NCBI GenBank assembly: GCA_030340625.1
Contig: JAOPHQ010000609.1
Location: forward strand, 87,229-151,228
Direction of reading: 5' to 3'
Source of the DNA: Merluccius polli
Lineage: Eukaryota > Chordata > Actinopteri > Gadiformes > Merlucciidae
Length of the DNA stretch: 64,000 bases
Position numbers and translations under genes: made by a program. Positions 36,601 to 48,799 of the stretch are shown here, piece after piece (the stretch's first letter is position 1; each line of letters begins with the position of its first letter). Under the pieces are notes generated by a model that had not been told where the DNA came from, did not search any database, and worked only from the letters and a program-made list of their open reading frames with translations.

Positions 36601-39600
36601 TTCATGCCTCACTCTCACTGTGTGCAGTCAGACATAGGAGTTGATTGCACTCAAGTCAGGCTTTAAAGCCATTGCTACCAACTGAGATAACTGATCTGCT
36701 GGGCCTCTTGGGGCACTTGTAAAAAAGCAACCTGGCCTTTCAAAGCCCTGATCAGTGGTTCCACCAACCCTCGATCAATTGCACCTTTTTCACATTCTCG
36801 AAATAACGCTGTGAAAAGACTGCCCTCTTCCTACTCGTTTAGTGTTTAATGCCGACCATTTTCTTCTTGATCTCCGCCTACAGCTGAACGCATAAAGGAT
36901 GAGAACCACGGTTCAACTTTAAAGTTCTGAAACAATGATCATGTTCCCGTTGTTGGGTCTCACCTGTCAATATGATTCATCCCCAGAAGACTAAAAACAA
37001 TGGCTTGTGCTCAACTCCTAAATTGCTCCTGTGCGCCTCCCTCTCTCCAGTGAGTTATGGTGTATTGTTTTGCAGCCTCTTGAAACCCATCAGCTTCAGC
37101 TTATTTTAAAGCTGGAGTTGGTACAGCCATGCTCTCCCCAGCCCCTTTGTCCACTTGTCTTTTTATGTTTATTTCTTTTGGTAAGCTTTTTTTAGCTCTA
37201 TTTTTTTTTTTGTTCACCGGGAAATTAGAGGTGTCGTCCTATGCGATGGATCGTGGGCACCATGTTGGGCCACATTGTTTTGGTTACAACAATAACCCAA
37301 CTCATTATGCTCTCGCTTGCAGTTTCTCCAAAACATCTCAATTTCATTCTGAGAGAAAGTGTACTATAGCGTTGTCGTTTGAGAGAATGACATGTGATTA
37401 GGGGATATTTTTAGGCGAAAATATAACTTTTCTTCAAAACACCAAGCTAGGAAGGACACAAGCTATTTGGATTTCTGTTCCATTTCTATTTCTATGGTGT
37501 CCGACTTCCTCAGGAAATTATTTGTAACTCATTGGACACAGTCATTCATCTCTATCTTGCAATATTCCTCTGCCAAGTTCACTTGCAATTTCTTTTTCCA
37601 TTTATACCTGCATCAATTTTTACTTTCTCTCCTGCCCTTTTGATAACTATTACTCAAACTCTAAAACCTACTTTCAATCCTGAATGGATATTCAGATTAC
37701 TCCCATTTCCTTTTTTTCGCATTGTGCGAGGAAACCCTTAACCTGTAGATGTCTCGCTTGAGAAGCATACTATCCGACCCAATCAGAGCCACCATCTGAG
37801 CATCAGTACTTTTTCCTCATACTTTGCTTTGGACAGACCAGAGTATTGAATGTGATGAAATGTCAGATTTCCGGATTGATGTGAAATAGTTGTGGATTAA
37901 AAAAGGAGCAAGTGGCGCATCATTCAGGTCGAACCTGGGTGTAGCCATGTAAATTTACCTGGCTTCTGTCTCAATGTATACATGTCATTCTGAATAATCA
38001 ACAACAAGTGGATGTTTGGTCTGTGTAAACAGTTGATAAATGAAACCACCCACAGTTGGAGCCCCAAATTCAGCTCATGAATGATTGTTAGGGAAATGTT
38101 AATGCTACATGTGACATCTGCTATTGACAGAAGTAGGTTTCCTATCAATGTTTCTATTGATCGGAAACTAGAGCTTGCAACTGTGATTTCTACTTGACGC
38201 TGTAAACATTAGGATTCTTGTGGTTCTATGCTCAAACTACAATTCTGTGCACTTCTTAAAGCTGCATTGATAGATTTCCATTCACAACCAATTTATTCTG
38301 AAGGGATCTCGTAAACAAACCCACAATGTTGCTGCAGCATCAACCTGTCAGTTATTCTTCCATAACAACGGCAGTTGGAAAATTTGTGTCCACCGCAGTT
38401 TGAATTCAGCGCCGTTGGCAAGAAATCGGCAAGAAACCAAACCATATGGCAGGGCGTTAGAAAATTGTAGTGGAGCCAAAAGACTAGGCACATTTTCCCA
38501 ATAAACTGTAAAAAAAAAAAAAAAAATTCTACTTGACTGTAGAAATTATTAAATGGCTTGTAATCTAAATTAATTATACTTGTCGTTGGTCACTTAGGAT
38601 CCTGTGAGTATAACACACTGGCACATTTGTAAAAGCCAATGTTTTCATTAGTACCGTTTTATGTTCTTTAGTTTCTATTTTCCTGCTTGTCGAGTGGAGA
38701 AAGGAAGGCTTTTTCTATATTTTAGAAGATGATGTAGGGATGATTTAAAAAATAAATAAAAAATAATGGTTTCAGTTTTGCTAACTGAAATAAATGAAGG
38801 TGATCATTTCTGTGTTTATCCAATTCTCTGTGTCTTATTGCTTCCAAAAGTAAATTTAATGTGACCTCTGTGTTTCATCTAACCAGAAATCTTCATCTCC
38901 CTGAAATCTTGCTGTGTGTTAAGCAAAAATTACAACCTAATATATATAAATATGTGCCAGTAATTTCTACCATTATCACCTAGTGGGATTTGGCCTTGTG
39001 TTTGTGTGTTGCTGGAGAGCCAACTTTGGACCATTGGTGGTCCTTTGCATCTTCAATTGAATCTTGGCGTTTCATTCGTTTTTGCGAAATGCATTCAATA
39101 TTTCTTGTAAGCAGATCAGGAAACCATTTTAATTAATCATCAATTGGAAATTTTGTTTTTGTAAATGAGCTCTAGGCAAATTCAAAAATTTCTCATTAAT
39201 TTCCCCTGGAGCTCGTTGATGTCACATGGGCGGTATCAAGCCCTCGACCCTTGATTTAATTTCCTCCCCGACCTGACCCCGTCGAAACCCCGGTACTTGA
39301 GTCGCGTGGGTAGCTATAGGCTATTAAACCAAACCCCATGCAGATGACACTGTTGTTGTGCTTGGCAAAATACCATGAGCCATGGTTTCCTTATTCATCC
39401 TTATTCACCATGGTTTCCTTATTCTTCCCTCCAAGTCCTTATTCACCCCCCCCCCCAAATGCCTTTCCCTCCCTCTTCATAGCATGCGTGTCATCTGTCC
39501 AATCTGGAATGTGACTTGCACGCCACCTTTGCTAACAAAATCCATTGATGCGAGACCCAAGCCCCCCCGCCCCTAATCCTTGACCCTGCAACCACCATTC

Positions 39601-40344
39601 TCCTGTTTTGTCACAGCTAGGACAATCACACAATGACATAGTTCTCTTTAGGGATGCATCAGTGCCCAAGAACTATTTTTCTTCCCTCCAAGTTCAGCCT
39701 ATTACATACTAAACATTTGCCTGGAGAGCGGACATCCCCCCCCCCCACACACACACACACATACACACCCACCTACATCTGTTGCTTTTGAATTGTAAAG
39801 CACAGAGCCGCATCCATCCCACCTTACCTTTGATTCACTTCCTCTTCTAATGCGACATGGCTCCAAGGATTTGTGATTAAGACTTCACACACTCAAGGTC
39901 ATGTTAGTACTGCTGGCATATAAAAAAAGAAATTCCTACAATCTGCATATTATTTCTGAAAAAAGTGAAATGATGCGTCATTTGCATTTTGCCTCCCAGT
40001 TATTTTTCCTGAGACGCAGCCAGCGTCTGGTACAACCCAAACAGTTTGCATTGTAGAGTTTGTGCTGATCATTTTAACAAGATGATAATGGAGGGGCCTG
40101 ACGAACATCTGCTCGGTGGGTCTCCCCTCTCTGTGACCAGCGGGGTCTTGATAAGCGGGTGGTCAGCGCCAGAGGGGAGGCCCGTCGTCGATGCTTTACG
40201 GAGTGGCAGAAGGGGATGGACAAAAGGAGGCTGCGGCCCATTCAAAGGCCACAGTGCAGCCCTCTCGCATGCCGCGCATTCCAATGTGCTGTGTAAAGGT
40301 TGGGCCAATGGAGAGGAACCAAAGGGGCTTTTTTTTCTCACGAA

Positions 40345-40352
<8 letters not shown>

Positions 40353-40410
<58 letters not shown>
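40353..40410. repeat. (CA)n microsatellite
   Basis: About 29 CA units, uninterrupted. Open frames rich in Thr-His or Cys-Val crossing it are artefacts. Confidence 0.95.
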
Positions 40411-40413
<3 letters not shown>

Positions 40414-41423
40414 GGTCCAAACGCCCTGTCTGCCAGACACCCCTGGTAACTCCCACCCACCCCACTTTGTGTACTTTTTTTTGTTTGTTTTACTCAACAA
40501 GGGCAGCAATAACACGATAGATTTACAGTGAGGGTACAAGATCCAGATTAGCAACATCATACTGGTCCTTGAACCTGTGTTGTATAATATTTTATCGTGA
40601 ATTGTCGTTAACATGATTAATGACAATTCTGACAATTCCGTTTTCCTTCCATACCAAATCGTATTTGTCTTGAAGTTGTATTGGCATTCTTTACAAATTA
40701 AGCGCAGCAGAATCCTTTTGGCTTTATAGTGTCATTTTAAATGTGCACCATTTTCCATTTGTTTTTCGCCCACACCATTCCTTTCGGAGCTGCAATCAGT
40801 TGTACTTATGCTTTTCCTTCAAGTACTATCTCTTCATTCCAAAACATTGTTTTTCCGCCTCTTTGTAGGTTGCTGAACAATTACTGGTACATGCCTGAAG
40901 TGGCTGATTCTGCGCTAACTAAATTGTCTTTCACTTACTCAACTGAGCGTTAGACTTGTGCATGAACTCGCGCGGCTAACTTCTGAGAAGTAATAAATGG
41001 CAGTTTGTGTTTGTCAAGGCAACACATCCGTCAGTCAGCTTGAAGTTCAAGGTTTAGTTTGGGGGCGCTGATGGTTTGTTTGTTGAATTGAAGAGTAAAG
41101 ACTTTCGCTATGTCGACGAAAAATCTAAGGAAAATGTTTTTCATGTGATATCAGCTGTCAAATAAAAATGTATATCTTGCCAATACACATTTTATTTATC
41201 CTGGCCCGAACATGGGGGGGAGGGCAATGTGGTGTCCTGCAGCGTCCGCCCAAGGCCAGTGATTGGGGGGGGGGGGGCAGTGATGGAGAGGCAAGGGAAG
41301 AGACAGGGAGCATGTAGGTGTCTTAGGAGGAGGAGGCTCGGGAGGGGATGGCTTGTTTTGGGTTTCCGCGACAAGTGCAGTCTGTTTGTTGTAAATATTT
41401 GTGCTGCGCTAATATGGCTGCGA

Positions 41424-42027
41424 CACACACACACACACACACACCGTACGTCTTTCCCATCTCCGACCACATAAAATCAATGCTCCCCGCATGCTATTGA
41501 ATCTCGGACTGCACCATTTTCCTCCTTTTCGTCGGGGAGGATGTAATCCGATCCCCACGCAGGAGCCATCGTGTGGTCTCAGAAGAGGGCACGGTTCCTC
41601 CGTGCTCTGACGCGCCTCTCCTCTCCTCCCCTTCTCTCCTCCCTCTCTCTCTCTCCTCTCTCTCTTGTCCCTTCTCTCTCTCTCTCTCTCCCTCTCCCTC
41701 TCTCTTTCCCTTTCGAGTGCCACTGCCTCCTCCCCCCCCCTCCCCCTGATCTCCCCATCTCTGTTTTCTCTGCTCGGTGCTGCCCATGCACTCCAGTGGG
41801 GGCTCACCGGTGGCGTATGCGTCTGCGAGCGTTGCGTCGTTTTTTCCGTTTTTTCGCCGAGCTGCCGCTGCTGCTCGCTGCTTCTTCTTTTTGCGGGGTC
41901 TGACACGGAGGAGCCCCCACCACCACACACACACACGCACACACACACACTCGTCGGATCCTACTCCACACACACACACACACACTCTCACACACATTCA
42001 CTCACTCACACACACACACACACACAT
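41424..42027. repeat. Cluster of CA and CT microsatellites upstream of the beta exon
   Basis: (CA)n at about 41424-41443, a CT-rich polypyrimidine block at about 41640-41712 and several CA blocks between 41924 and 42027. The block lies directly upstream of the CpG-rich segment at 42060-42140, so it borders the presumed beta promoter. Confidence 0.85.
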
Positions 42028-42059
42028 GGCGGTGCGGTGTGGCGCCTGAGCAATGTTCA

Positions 42060-42251
42060 CGCCAAGAGATAGTGTCGGATTTACCCCAGAGTACGCCGCC
42101 GCGCCGTCACCGCGGTCTCCGCGCCGCGCGTAGAGACGTCTTTTTTATTTTTTTTTTATTTTTTTTGTTGGTGGACTTGGAGCCGGTTTTTGTGGGTTTT
42201 TTTTGTCAGTGAAACCGGGTTGGGGGGGACGCCACACACCGAGTCCCAGCC
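42060..42251 (+). promoter_or_regulatory. fbxw7: CpG-rich leader and presumed promoter of the beta transcript
   Basis: The stretch around 42090-42131 (cgccgccgcgccgtcaccgc and following) is dense in CpG, in strong contrast to the CpG-poor introns, and lies just upstream of the beta start codon. A T-rich run (42141-42168) follows. An in-frame TGA at 42210-42212 closes the frame before the ATG, so this part is 5' UTR. The transcription start cannot be set from sequence. The CpG-rich zone continues weakly to about 42400. Confidence 0.6.
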
Positions 42252-42290
42252 ATGGGTTTCTACGGCACTTTAAAGATGATTTTCTATAAA
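42252..42290 (+). CDS. fbxw7: fbxw7 beta-type first coding exon (13 codons)
   Basis: Encodes MGFYGTLKMIFYK, then donor gtgagt at 42291 in phase 0. Human beta ends its specific part with exactly NMGFYGTLKMIFYK before MKRKLD, which makes the assignment firm. The start has a strong context (gccATGG). Human beta has roughly 70 further residues upstream, including a hydrophobic segment linked to membrane or cytoplasmic placement. Here an in-frame stop lies 13 codons upstream, so that leader is absent from this exon. Either this lineage makes a short beta form or a leader comes from elsewhere, which I do not see. Confidence 0.9.
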
Positions 42291-42310
42291 GTGAGTATCC
42301 GTCGACGCGC

Positions 42311-42341
<31 letters not shown>

Positions 42342-45300
42342 TGACGTGCCGCATCCTCCGCGTTCGTTTCGTCGTTTTTGCGTGATCCGTCCGCTTTCGG
42401 TGTATTTGGGTGTTTTTTATTTATTATTAACGCGTCTGCTTTAACGGCGCGTCAGTGACCACTGCAGAGGGTGAAAACCCCCGTGTAGCGTAGCGTCAGA
42501 TAATGCTGACTTTAGTTGCGTTATTTCAATTAGTTGTGGACGGTAACTACACTGCTCCACGGCGTTTTTTGTGTTGTGTTTTGTGTGCGTGTGTGTTGCG
42601 GTGTAAATGGGATTATGGTTATGGGTATTTAATTGTAGTGATGCGGTACCAGGTTATGTTGGATTGAATTGGATTTAGTAGTGTATGGAGCCTTTGCACT
42701 TTGGAGGGGAGAGGAAAAAAAAAGTTTTTCTTTATAGGTATATATTGGTGTGTTTCCCTTGTAATTGTTGGGTGTATTGCACAGTGTTAGTCAGAATCGT
42801 ATTTTATCTGTGCCTCTGCCACTGGGGGCTACATCATATAGCTGATAGTGGTTCTCCTCCCATTGGCATCACAGTTTATTCACGGTGTACCCGCTTAAAT
42901 GAATGCCTTTTTAAAAAAATACAACGGTTGTATACAGATTCAGATGGTTATTACCGTCAGGCTCAACGACAACTACAATGTGACATTCAGGTTCTTTCAT
43001 TAATTTCTGTTGCAACATTATGCTTCAGGATTATGCAAATTCTGCAATTTTCTGGCCAAGTGGCTGCTTAGATACACGTATGATGTGTGAGTTTAGTATT
43101 ATTCCTGACATTGTGGTCTTGCCCCAGGCTTTAGGCACAGATTACGGGTCACTGTGTCACACTGGGTGAAGCATATCTTCAAGCATGACGGGGTGTGTTG
43201 TAGAAATTATTAAAGCAATCTAAAGGAAAGTCAATGGTTTAAATAGACCTACAAGGTCTTCATTTCTCACATTTAGAGACATTTTGTGTTTTGAGGGATG
43301 ATTCAGTGAGATTGACTTAGTATGGGCGACTTAATGCATGGTTTTGCCCTCTGTGAAGCGAGAATACAGTATGATCCTGGAAACGGAGAATCCCTTTTCC
43401 AGCATACAAGTTACCTGCCCCTCCCATGTCTCCAGTTGTACAATGTCTCACCCTCAAGCAACCGTCTGTTGGGATAACATGAAGCTTATTATAGCAATGT
43501 TCTGTTCATTAGCTTAAATCAAGTGGAACAAATATAATTTGAATCTGTATACAGTGGGAGTCGAAGTTCCGAGTGCATTTTATTTTAACCAATACAGTAT
43601 AGCAGCATTTATTCAGCAGTTATTTATTCTAGCTCTTATTGAAGCCCCTCGCACCCTCGCGTTTTTTCTAATCTGCTTACAGTTTCTCTTTATGCCTTTT
43701 GGATTAGGTTTTATTTGTATTATTCATGCATTTTTTTCCGAGGGGGGCGGGGGGGCAGTTTTTAAATGTAGGTCCTACGCTCCTTAAATAGATTCTTCCC
43801 TTAAATAGATTCTTCCCTATCAATAGAGCCTTCACTATGGTGTACAATGTACAGTTCTTCAATGTACGATTGTGTTCAATGCACCCCCATCCCTCCATGC
43901 TTATTCATTTTTGAATGACCCTGTAGTCATCTGTAATGAGTCATGCCATTGAAACGACTGCTAGATATTTATAAATGAGTCAATGAGTGAATTTAAACCT
44001 TCATTATCATAAGACGTGTGCCTGCATCAATCTCCCCTCATGTATTGGCCATTCATTTACCCGGTCCTGTGATGTTCTTCATGGCCACAGGAGAAACAGC
44101 CAATCTTATTTGGTTTTCTTACTCATTATTTGTTTATGGGTGGTGAGGATACGTTTTGACATTCCTTTGTTCTGACACCATTTCACTCTTGTTAGGGCAG
44201 TGCCTTTATTTTCCAAACTTCCACATGTAGAATTCTCTTCACTCGAGTCCATCTCTCATTTTGTTTGTTGGTTCTTCCTTGGCATTTACTAGTCAAATGG
44301 CATGCGGAAATAAAACCTCCGCAGGTCTCGCTAAACCGGTGCTACAGGTCGACAAGCTGCCCACGCCTCATATCTGCCTCCAGTTCTACTCCTGTTCATC
44401 AGCTGAATAGATTTTTGTATGCGTTACTGCATTTGGTCAGATACATAAAACACTTTGCTGCGGTACATAAGTTGTGTTTTTATAACTGCGGCAGGTCAGT
44501 GGTTTGTCGATATTTCACATTTTGGATTACTTGGTTTAGTTATATCTGCTTGACTGCATGTGATTCAGGGCGAGAATAATTAATAACAAAGGAATGTGTG
44601 ACCATGTCCATGCAGCCCAGAATCTACTACAAACCAAAAGCAGGGAACAGGAATTACTGAAACACTGTGAAACCATTTAATAAATGTACAAGACAAATGA
44701 GCTACAGGGCTTATGAATGGTGCTCCTCATTTGCAGGGGGATTTGGGTTAAAGCGTTAAACTGTATCTAAAGCAAATTAATTTGGGCCAGGCGGGCTGAC
44801 CCCAAAACACAGTTCAGCAGCCTGCGTATTTATACAATTTATTTTTGCTAATCTGTAAGAGACTGCAGACTAATCCAGACTAGCCCAGGTCTTCTGACTT
44901 GATGTACATGAATATAAAGTTGGACCTATGTAACAGTTTACACTGAATTATAATACTGCCTTATTTTCAGTGTTTGCTCTACAATGATGCTCTTGTTGAG
45001 AAATGGAGGACAGTTCGTCCAAACTGCAGTGGTTTCAGTAGCCTGTATACGCTACTCATGTTGGAGATTTCAGGAAGAGGGTATATCACGTTCAATTCAG
45101 ATTTTCTAAAGTCTAGTTTTTAAATTTCTCGATTTTAAAGTATAACCATCCACCAGAACATGTAGTGTTATCACAGCAGGAATAGACTACTAGCCTGTGC
45201 TACTAAATCGTTCCTGGAGTGCAAAGCATATGTTTGAAGCTCAGCTTGTGTGCACATTGTTGGTCTTCTGTGTCTGTGTTCACTTACATTGACTTTTTAG

Positions 45301-45994
45301 TTCAACTGGCCTCCAGCATGGAAGGGTGGCCAGACTCTCATCTGGGTAAACAAGCCACAATTACTTGTATGTCTACACCGATGATGCAAAGAGCCCTAGA
45401 GAAACATTATGGAAAAATAAAGTTTTGCATTCAAATCCTTCCCCTTATTCATATTAGAAGTGTTGTTTTTAAAGAGAAGCATGTCTTCCATCTCGTAGCA
45501 GAATAGTTGTAGGTAGGTTCTGTTTTTATCCCCTGTTTGCATTCGTTGCATGTCTTGGGATTGTGCTAGTTGAGAATCTTGGCATTGTAAAATAGTGCGA
45601 TGACTTCTGGGACAGTGTATCGGATATCCAATAACTCTACAATTGTTTTTTTTGCGGAACGGTGAAATCAGAAAAGGTAATCTCAGTTCATGAGGGAGAA
45701 CGGAAAATGCGGTACATGTAAAAGAAAAGAAAAAAAGCCTTTCTGATATGAAGTAATCTGGAGGCAGAGAATGGAGCATGTGGTGACTTATACACCACTT
45801 GCCAAGTCTTCTGTATTTACCCGAATTCTGCCTGGCATCCTGCACTCAAGCACGTTTCTATTTGCTTTTTAGAAGGAGGCCATTGTAGTGTAATGAGTAG
45901 GGGGATCAGAGTCTGTAAATGAGGTGGAGTGGTCACTGATCATCTTTGTTTTCCCCCCCCCCCTCTTCTCTCTCTTTCTCTTCTTGGCAAACAG
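42291..45994. other. fbxw7: Intron between beta exon and first common exon
   Basis: Starts with a (TG)n tract (about 42311-42338) only 20 bases after the donor. Contains a perfect 17 bp tandem duplication (ttaaatagattcttccc at 43784-43800 and 43801-43817). The 128-codon open frame at 42685-43071 shows no recognisable domain and no homology to human beta. Otherwise nothing definite. Confidence 0.65.
43784..43817 (+). repeat. 17 bp perfect tandem duplication
   Basis: ttaaatagattcttccc occurs twice back to back. Confidence 0.9.
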
Positions 45995-46068
45995 ATGAAG
46001 AGGAAGTTGGACCCCGAGGTCCGATCTTTCCCTGGTAAAAAACCCTGTAAAGGCACAGAGTATCCAAG
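45995..46068 (+). CDS. fbxw7: fbxw7 common exon 1 (basic segment)
   Basis: All three isoforms splice into this exon in phase 0. It begins with the codons for MKRKLDPEVRSFPGKKPCKG, matching human MKRKLDHGSEVRSFSLGKKPCK with three residues fewer; MKRKLD and GKKPCK are basic and NLS-like. Acceptor is gcaaacag behind a C/T tract; donor is gtaaga at 46069. It ends in phase 2, completed by the next exon. The ATG at 45995 is an internal methionine in all known isoforms but could also start translation. Confidence 0.93.
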
Positions 46069-46958
46069 GTAAGAAGACCGGCCGTTACTTCTGCTGGGCC
46101 TCCCAGGCGGCGCAGGGGTGACACATCAACCTTCAGGACTATAATGCGATACGCTTAAAAGCTCTAAATACTTTATACATGTAAACACGCCTGAAAGGGA
46201 AGGAGTATATCAAATAAGTAGTCGAACTGTAGTAGTAACAACATTCATTTGACTTTCCCATCCCGATTCGTCTCCCAAATATGGCTTAATATTTTCAAGA
46301 CGTATAAAAAAGATCCCCTTGTATATCTGAGCACTACTACTTCTCAGGTCTGTGTGATAGGCTGCTTCTTGCCTCCTTTCCCATAACGAAATCAATCCAT
46401 TTGACATGGTCTCCTGCTCTCCATTTTCCTTCTGCCCAATGCCAGAAGTGTTGAGGATATTCCTCTGTTTGAGTTCTGTTAACTGCCCTACATTATGGGC
46501 ACAGGGGTGCCCTTTGAAGTCCATTGTTGCCCTCCAGGTCCAGCTAGTTTTTATCGGAAGGAGGGGGTCTAAAATGGGAAACCTAGCTAAGGGACATACT
46601 TTGATGTCTCTGGGTGAATATTCCACTGTATGGTATTTTCAATGCCCACGTTGTGGAGTTATTTTTGCTCAACTCAATTTTGGACTTTTTCCAATGTACC
46701 TTATGTCATGCAGTACATTTCAAGCTTATTTCTGCTGGTGCTGAAGTGGTTTTTCATTTTTCAAACGACTTCAAGGTGACATTTCTAAACTGAAATCATC
46801 TACCCGATGTAAACTTGGAAACCCCTCCCACTGAGTGATTTCAGATCTAGATTAATGCCATACAACGGGCTAGACTAGCTAGGTTTTTTTAATAAATTAT
46901 CGCATGTAACATTTTTCGGCAGGTCAATATTCAAACTATTCTTCCCCATTTCTTGCAG
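46069..46958. other. fbxw7: Intron between common exons 1 and 2
   Basis: About 890 bp. Open frames of 138 codons (minus, 46210-46626) and 112 codons (plus, 46406-46744) overlap but match nothing I know. No repeats noted. Confidence 0.6.
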
Positions 46959-47100
46959 CCCAACGGGGATCGTCCCATGCCCGGCCACACCGACCACGTT
47001 TGGCCACATCAGAACAGCCAACGGTCAGGGGCAACCGAGACGGCGTATCAACTCCATCCAGCCACCCACGGGTCTCCAAGAATGGCTCCGGACATTTCAG
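46959..47100 (+). CDS. fbxw7: fbxw7 common exon 2 (start of dimerisation segment)
   Basis: Continues in phase 2 and encodes SPTGIVPCPATPTTFGHIR, ANGQGQPRRRINSIQPP and TGLQEWLRTFQ. Human reads TTGLVPCSATPTTFGDLR, ANGQGQQRRRITSVQPP and TGLQEWLKMFQ. The last part begins the D domain through which FBXW7 dimerises. Acceptor is tcttgcag; donor gtgaat at 47101; ends in phase 0. Confidence 0.94.
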
Positions 47101-48664
47101 GTGAATACTGAGTGAATGGTTTTTGTATGTGTGCACATGCATGTGTCTCCCAATACTTTTCCCATGGGATTCGTTAAGCCCTCCATCAAAAATCTCATCT
47201 TAAAGCAGATGTTGTTCCCAATCAATGTTCGCTTAGGCGTACAGGTAATTGCTCTTGTTTTTCTACCCCCCCCCCTCCCCCCCACCCAACCATATTTCCA
47301 TTAAGCACTGTAGCATGGAATAGAAATTAGCTCAACCTTTTCAGAGTAAAAGCACAGTTCCCAGCAAGTATTCCTCTGCGAAGAACATTCAGGTTTTTTA
47401 CAATCTTATAAAATCGATTTGTTTGTTTTAAACAGGCAACTTAACACGCACACCGTTTCTTTGTTTTTTGTTTTTTCCTTTCCATCTAAAAGCACTGTGA
47501 TCTGCCCCATGGACTTGACGTCTCCTACTGTTATGCGTGTGTGGGGCAACCATGTAGTGTAGCCTAACCTGTTGGAGCAGAAGATTTTAATTTAATCAAG
47601 CGGTCCACAGACGGCTTACATTCTGTACATTCCCCAGTCTAGTCCAGGCCTGTAGGCCATTCAGCCTGTGAAACCATAAATCCCTGAACCAGCACAACTA
47701 GAAAGAATGTTTTGGTCACTTCAGTCCAACTAAGACTTGCATTTTTTTTTGGGGGGGGGGGGGGGGGGGGGGGGGGGTTTGGGGGATTTAATCAGGATCC
47801 TACACCGCGCATGGGAAAATCTGAAAGTCCGGATGCAATTTAGTTGATTTGGACTCGAGGAAAAAACTGAAACTAAGCACGTGGCACGTCCCCTTTTGTT
47901 TGTTTACACTACTCAGTCCTCTAATTGGTCTTCAGAGTATTTTCAATAATAGAGCTACATATCATAACATTGATTTTATATATGTATAGACTAAACATAA
48001 AAATACGAAGGACTTCCCATAAAGTAAAACAGTGTTTGGTGGCAGCCTGACAAAAGTGCATAAGCTGATTTGATGAGCTATGTGTAGTGTAAGATGTAAT
48101 TACTCATGTGATAAGATGTATTTGCGTGTAAATTGTGGAACCCTGATTTGGATGCTCTAGCTTTAAGCCAGCACCTGAGCCCTCGGTTGCATTAACAGTG
48201 AAGCGCACCATCAGGAAAGGGCTCTCGGCTTGGAGGCCCGTCATGGTGGCGAGCAGGGATCCCTTTGAACCCCCCTAATTATCTGCAGAGCCAGCGCCTC
48301 TCGCTGAAGCTTTCAACTGCCAGATTACAGGTGGTTTGCATGTGCCACATTTTCCGTTCTACCTCGTCGGCGAGGATTACTTTGGGATTTCACCGCTCAA
48401 CAGTGGGAGATGCTGGATATGCAAGCACACTGTCCCAAAGCCATTCTAGGCCTAGTAGGCTACTGTGAAATAAACTTAGCAAGTAGACTTATGTGTGCAA
48501 AGTATTGGCACACTTCTATTGCCCAGTATCACTGGCATCCACCTTTATTTTAAGTTAGTATGACTCCATTACGCACCATGCTTGGTAAAACTATAGGCAC
48601 GATTAGCTCCTTATATTCCACGTGATTTTTCCTGATATTTCACCATCGTCACTGTGTGTTCCAG
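47101..48664. other. fbxw7: Intron with G homopolymer
   Basis: Holds ten T followed by 27 G (47742-47777), one of the strongest potential G-quadruplex runs of the window on the plus strand, and a C-rich tract near 47267-47284. No exon seen. Confidence 0.7.
47751..47777. repeat. G homopolymer, 27 bases
   Basis: Uninterrupted G run next to a T run, in the intron after common exon 2. Confidence 0.9.
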
Positions 48665-48799
48665 AGCTGGAGTGGCCCAGAGAAGCTGCTGGCGCTGGAT
48701 GAGTTGATTGACAGCTGTGAGCCCACGCAAGTCAAGCACATGATGCAAGTGATCGAACCACAGTTTCAGCGAGACTTCATCTCCCTGCTGCCCAAAGAG
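48665..48799 (+). CDS. fbxw7: fbxw7 common exon 3 (D domain and start of F-box)
   Basis: 45 codons, phase 0 at both ends, identical in sequence to what I recall of the human protein: SWSGPEKLLALDELIDSCEP, TQVKHMMQVIEPQFQRDF, ISLLPKE. The first half is the dimerisation helix; the final ISLLPKE opens the F-box that binds SKP1. Acceptor ttccag ends at 48664; donor gtgaga starts at 48800. Complete conservation fits strong structural constraint. Confidence 0.95.

Larger units (their letters stand above)
16088..42059. other. fbxw7: Long intron sequence between the gamma and beta first exons
   Basis: About 26 kb in which I recognise no host coding exon. It contains short direct repeats (16667-16736, 18534-18707), two tRNA-derived SINE copies (19709-19791 and 30591-30680), a region with overlapping open frames (21956-22551), a hAT-type element (26315-26800), a possible transposon gene remnant (29290-29760), C runs at 27160-27171, 27391-27409 and 35596-35612, and a (CA)n tract at 40353-40410. 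The remainder is AT-rich unique-looking sequence in which I see nothing definite. Confidence 0.6.

Noticed and set aside
40046..40635. Open frames of 109-188 codons containing Thr-His or Cys-Val repeats
   Set aside because: Result of the (CA)n microsatellite, which has no stop in several frames.
41409..42072. Several long open frames on both strands ahead of the beta exon
   Set aside because: CT- and CA-repeat artefacts in the presumed promoter region; no domain and no conservation I can recognise.
42685..43071. 128-codon frame after the beta exon, with hydrophobic stretches
   Set aside because: Considered as the missing beta leader, but it lies downstream of the beta donor, has no similarity to human beta and shows no splice logic.
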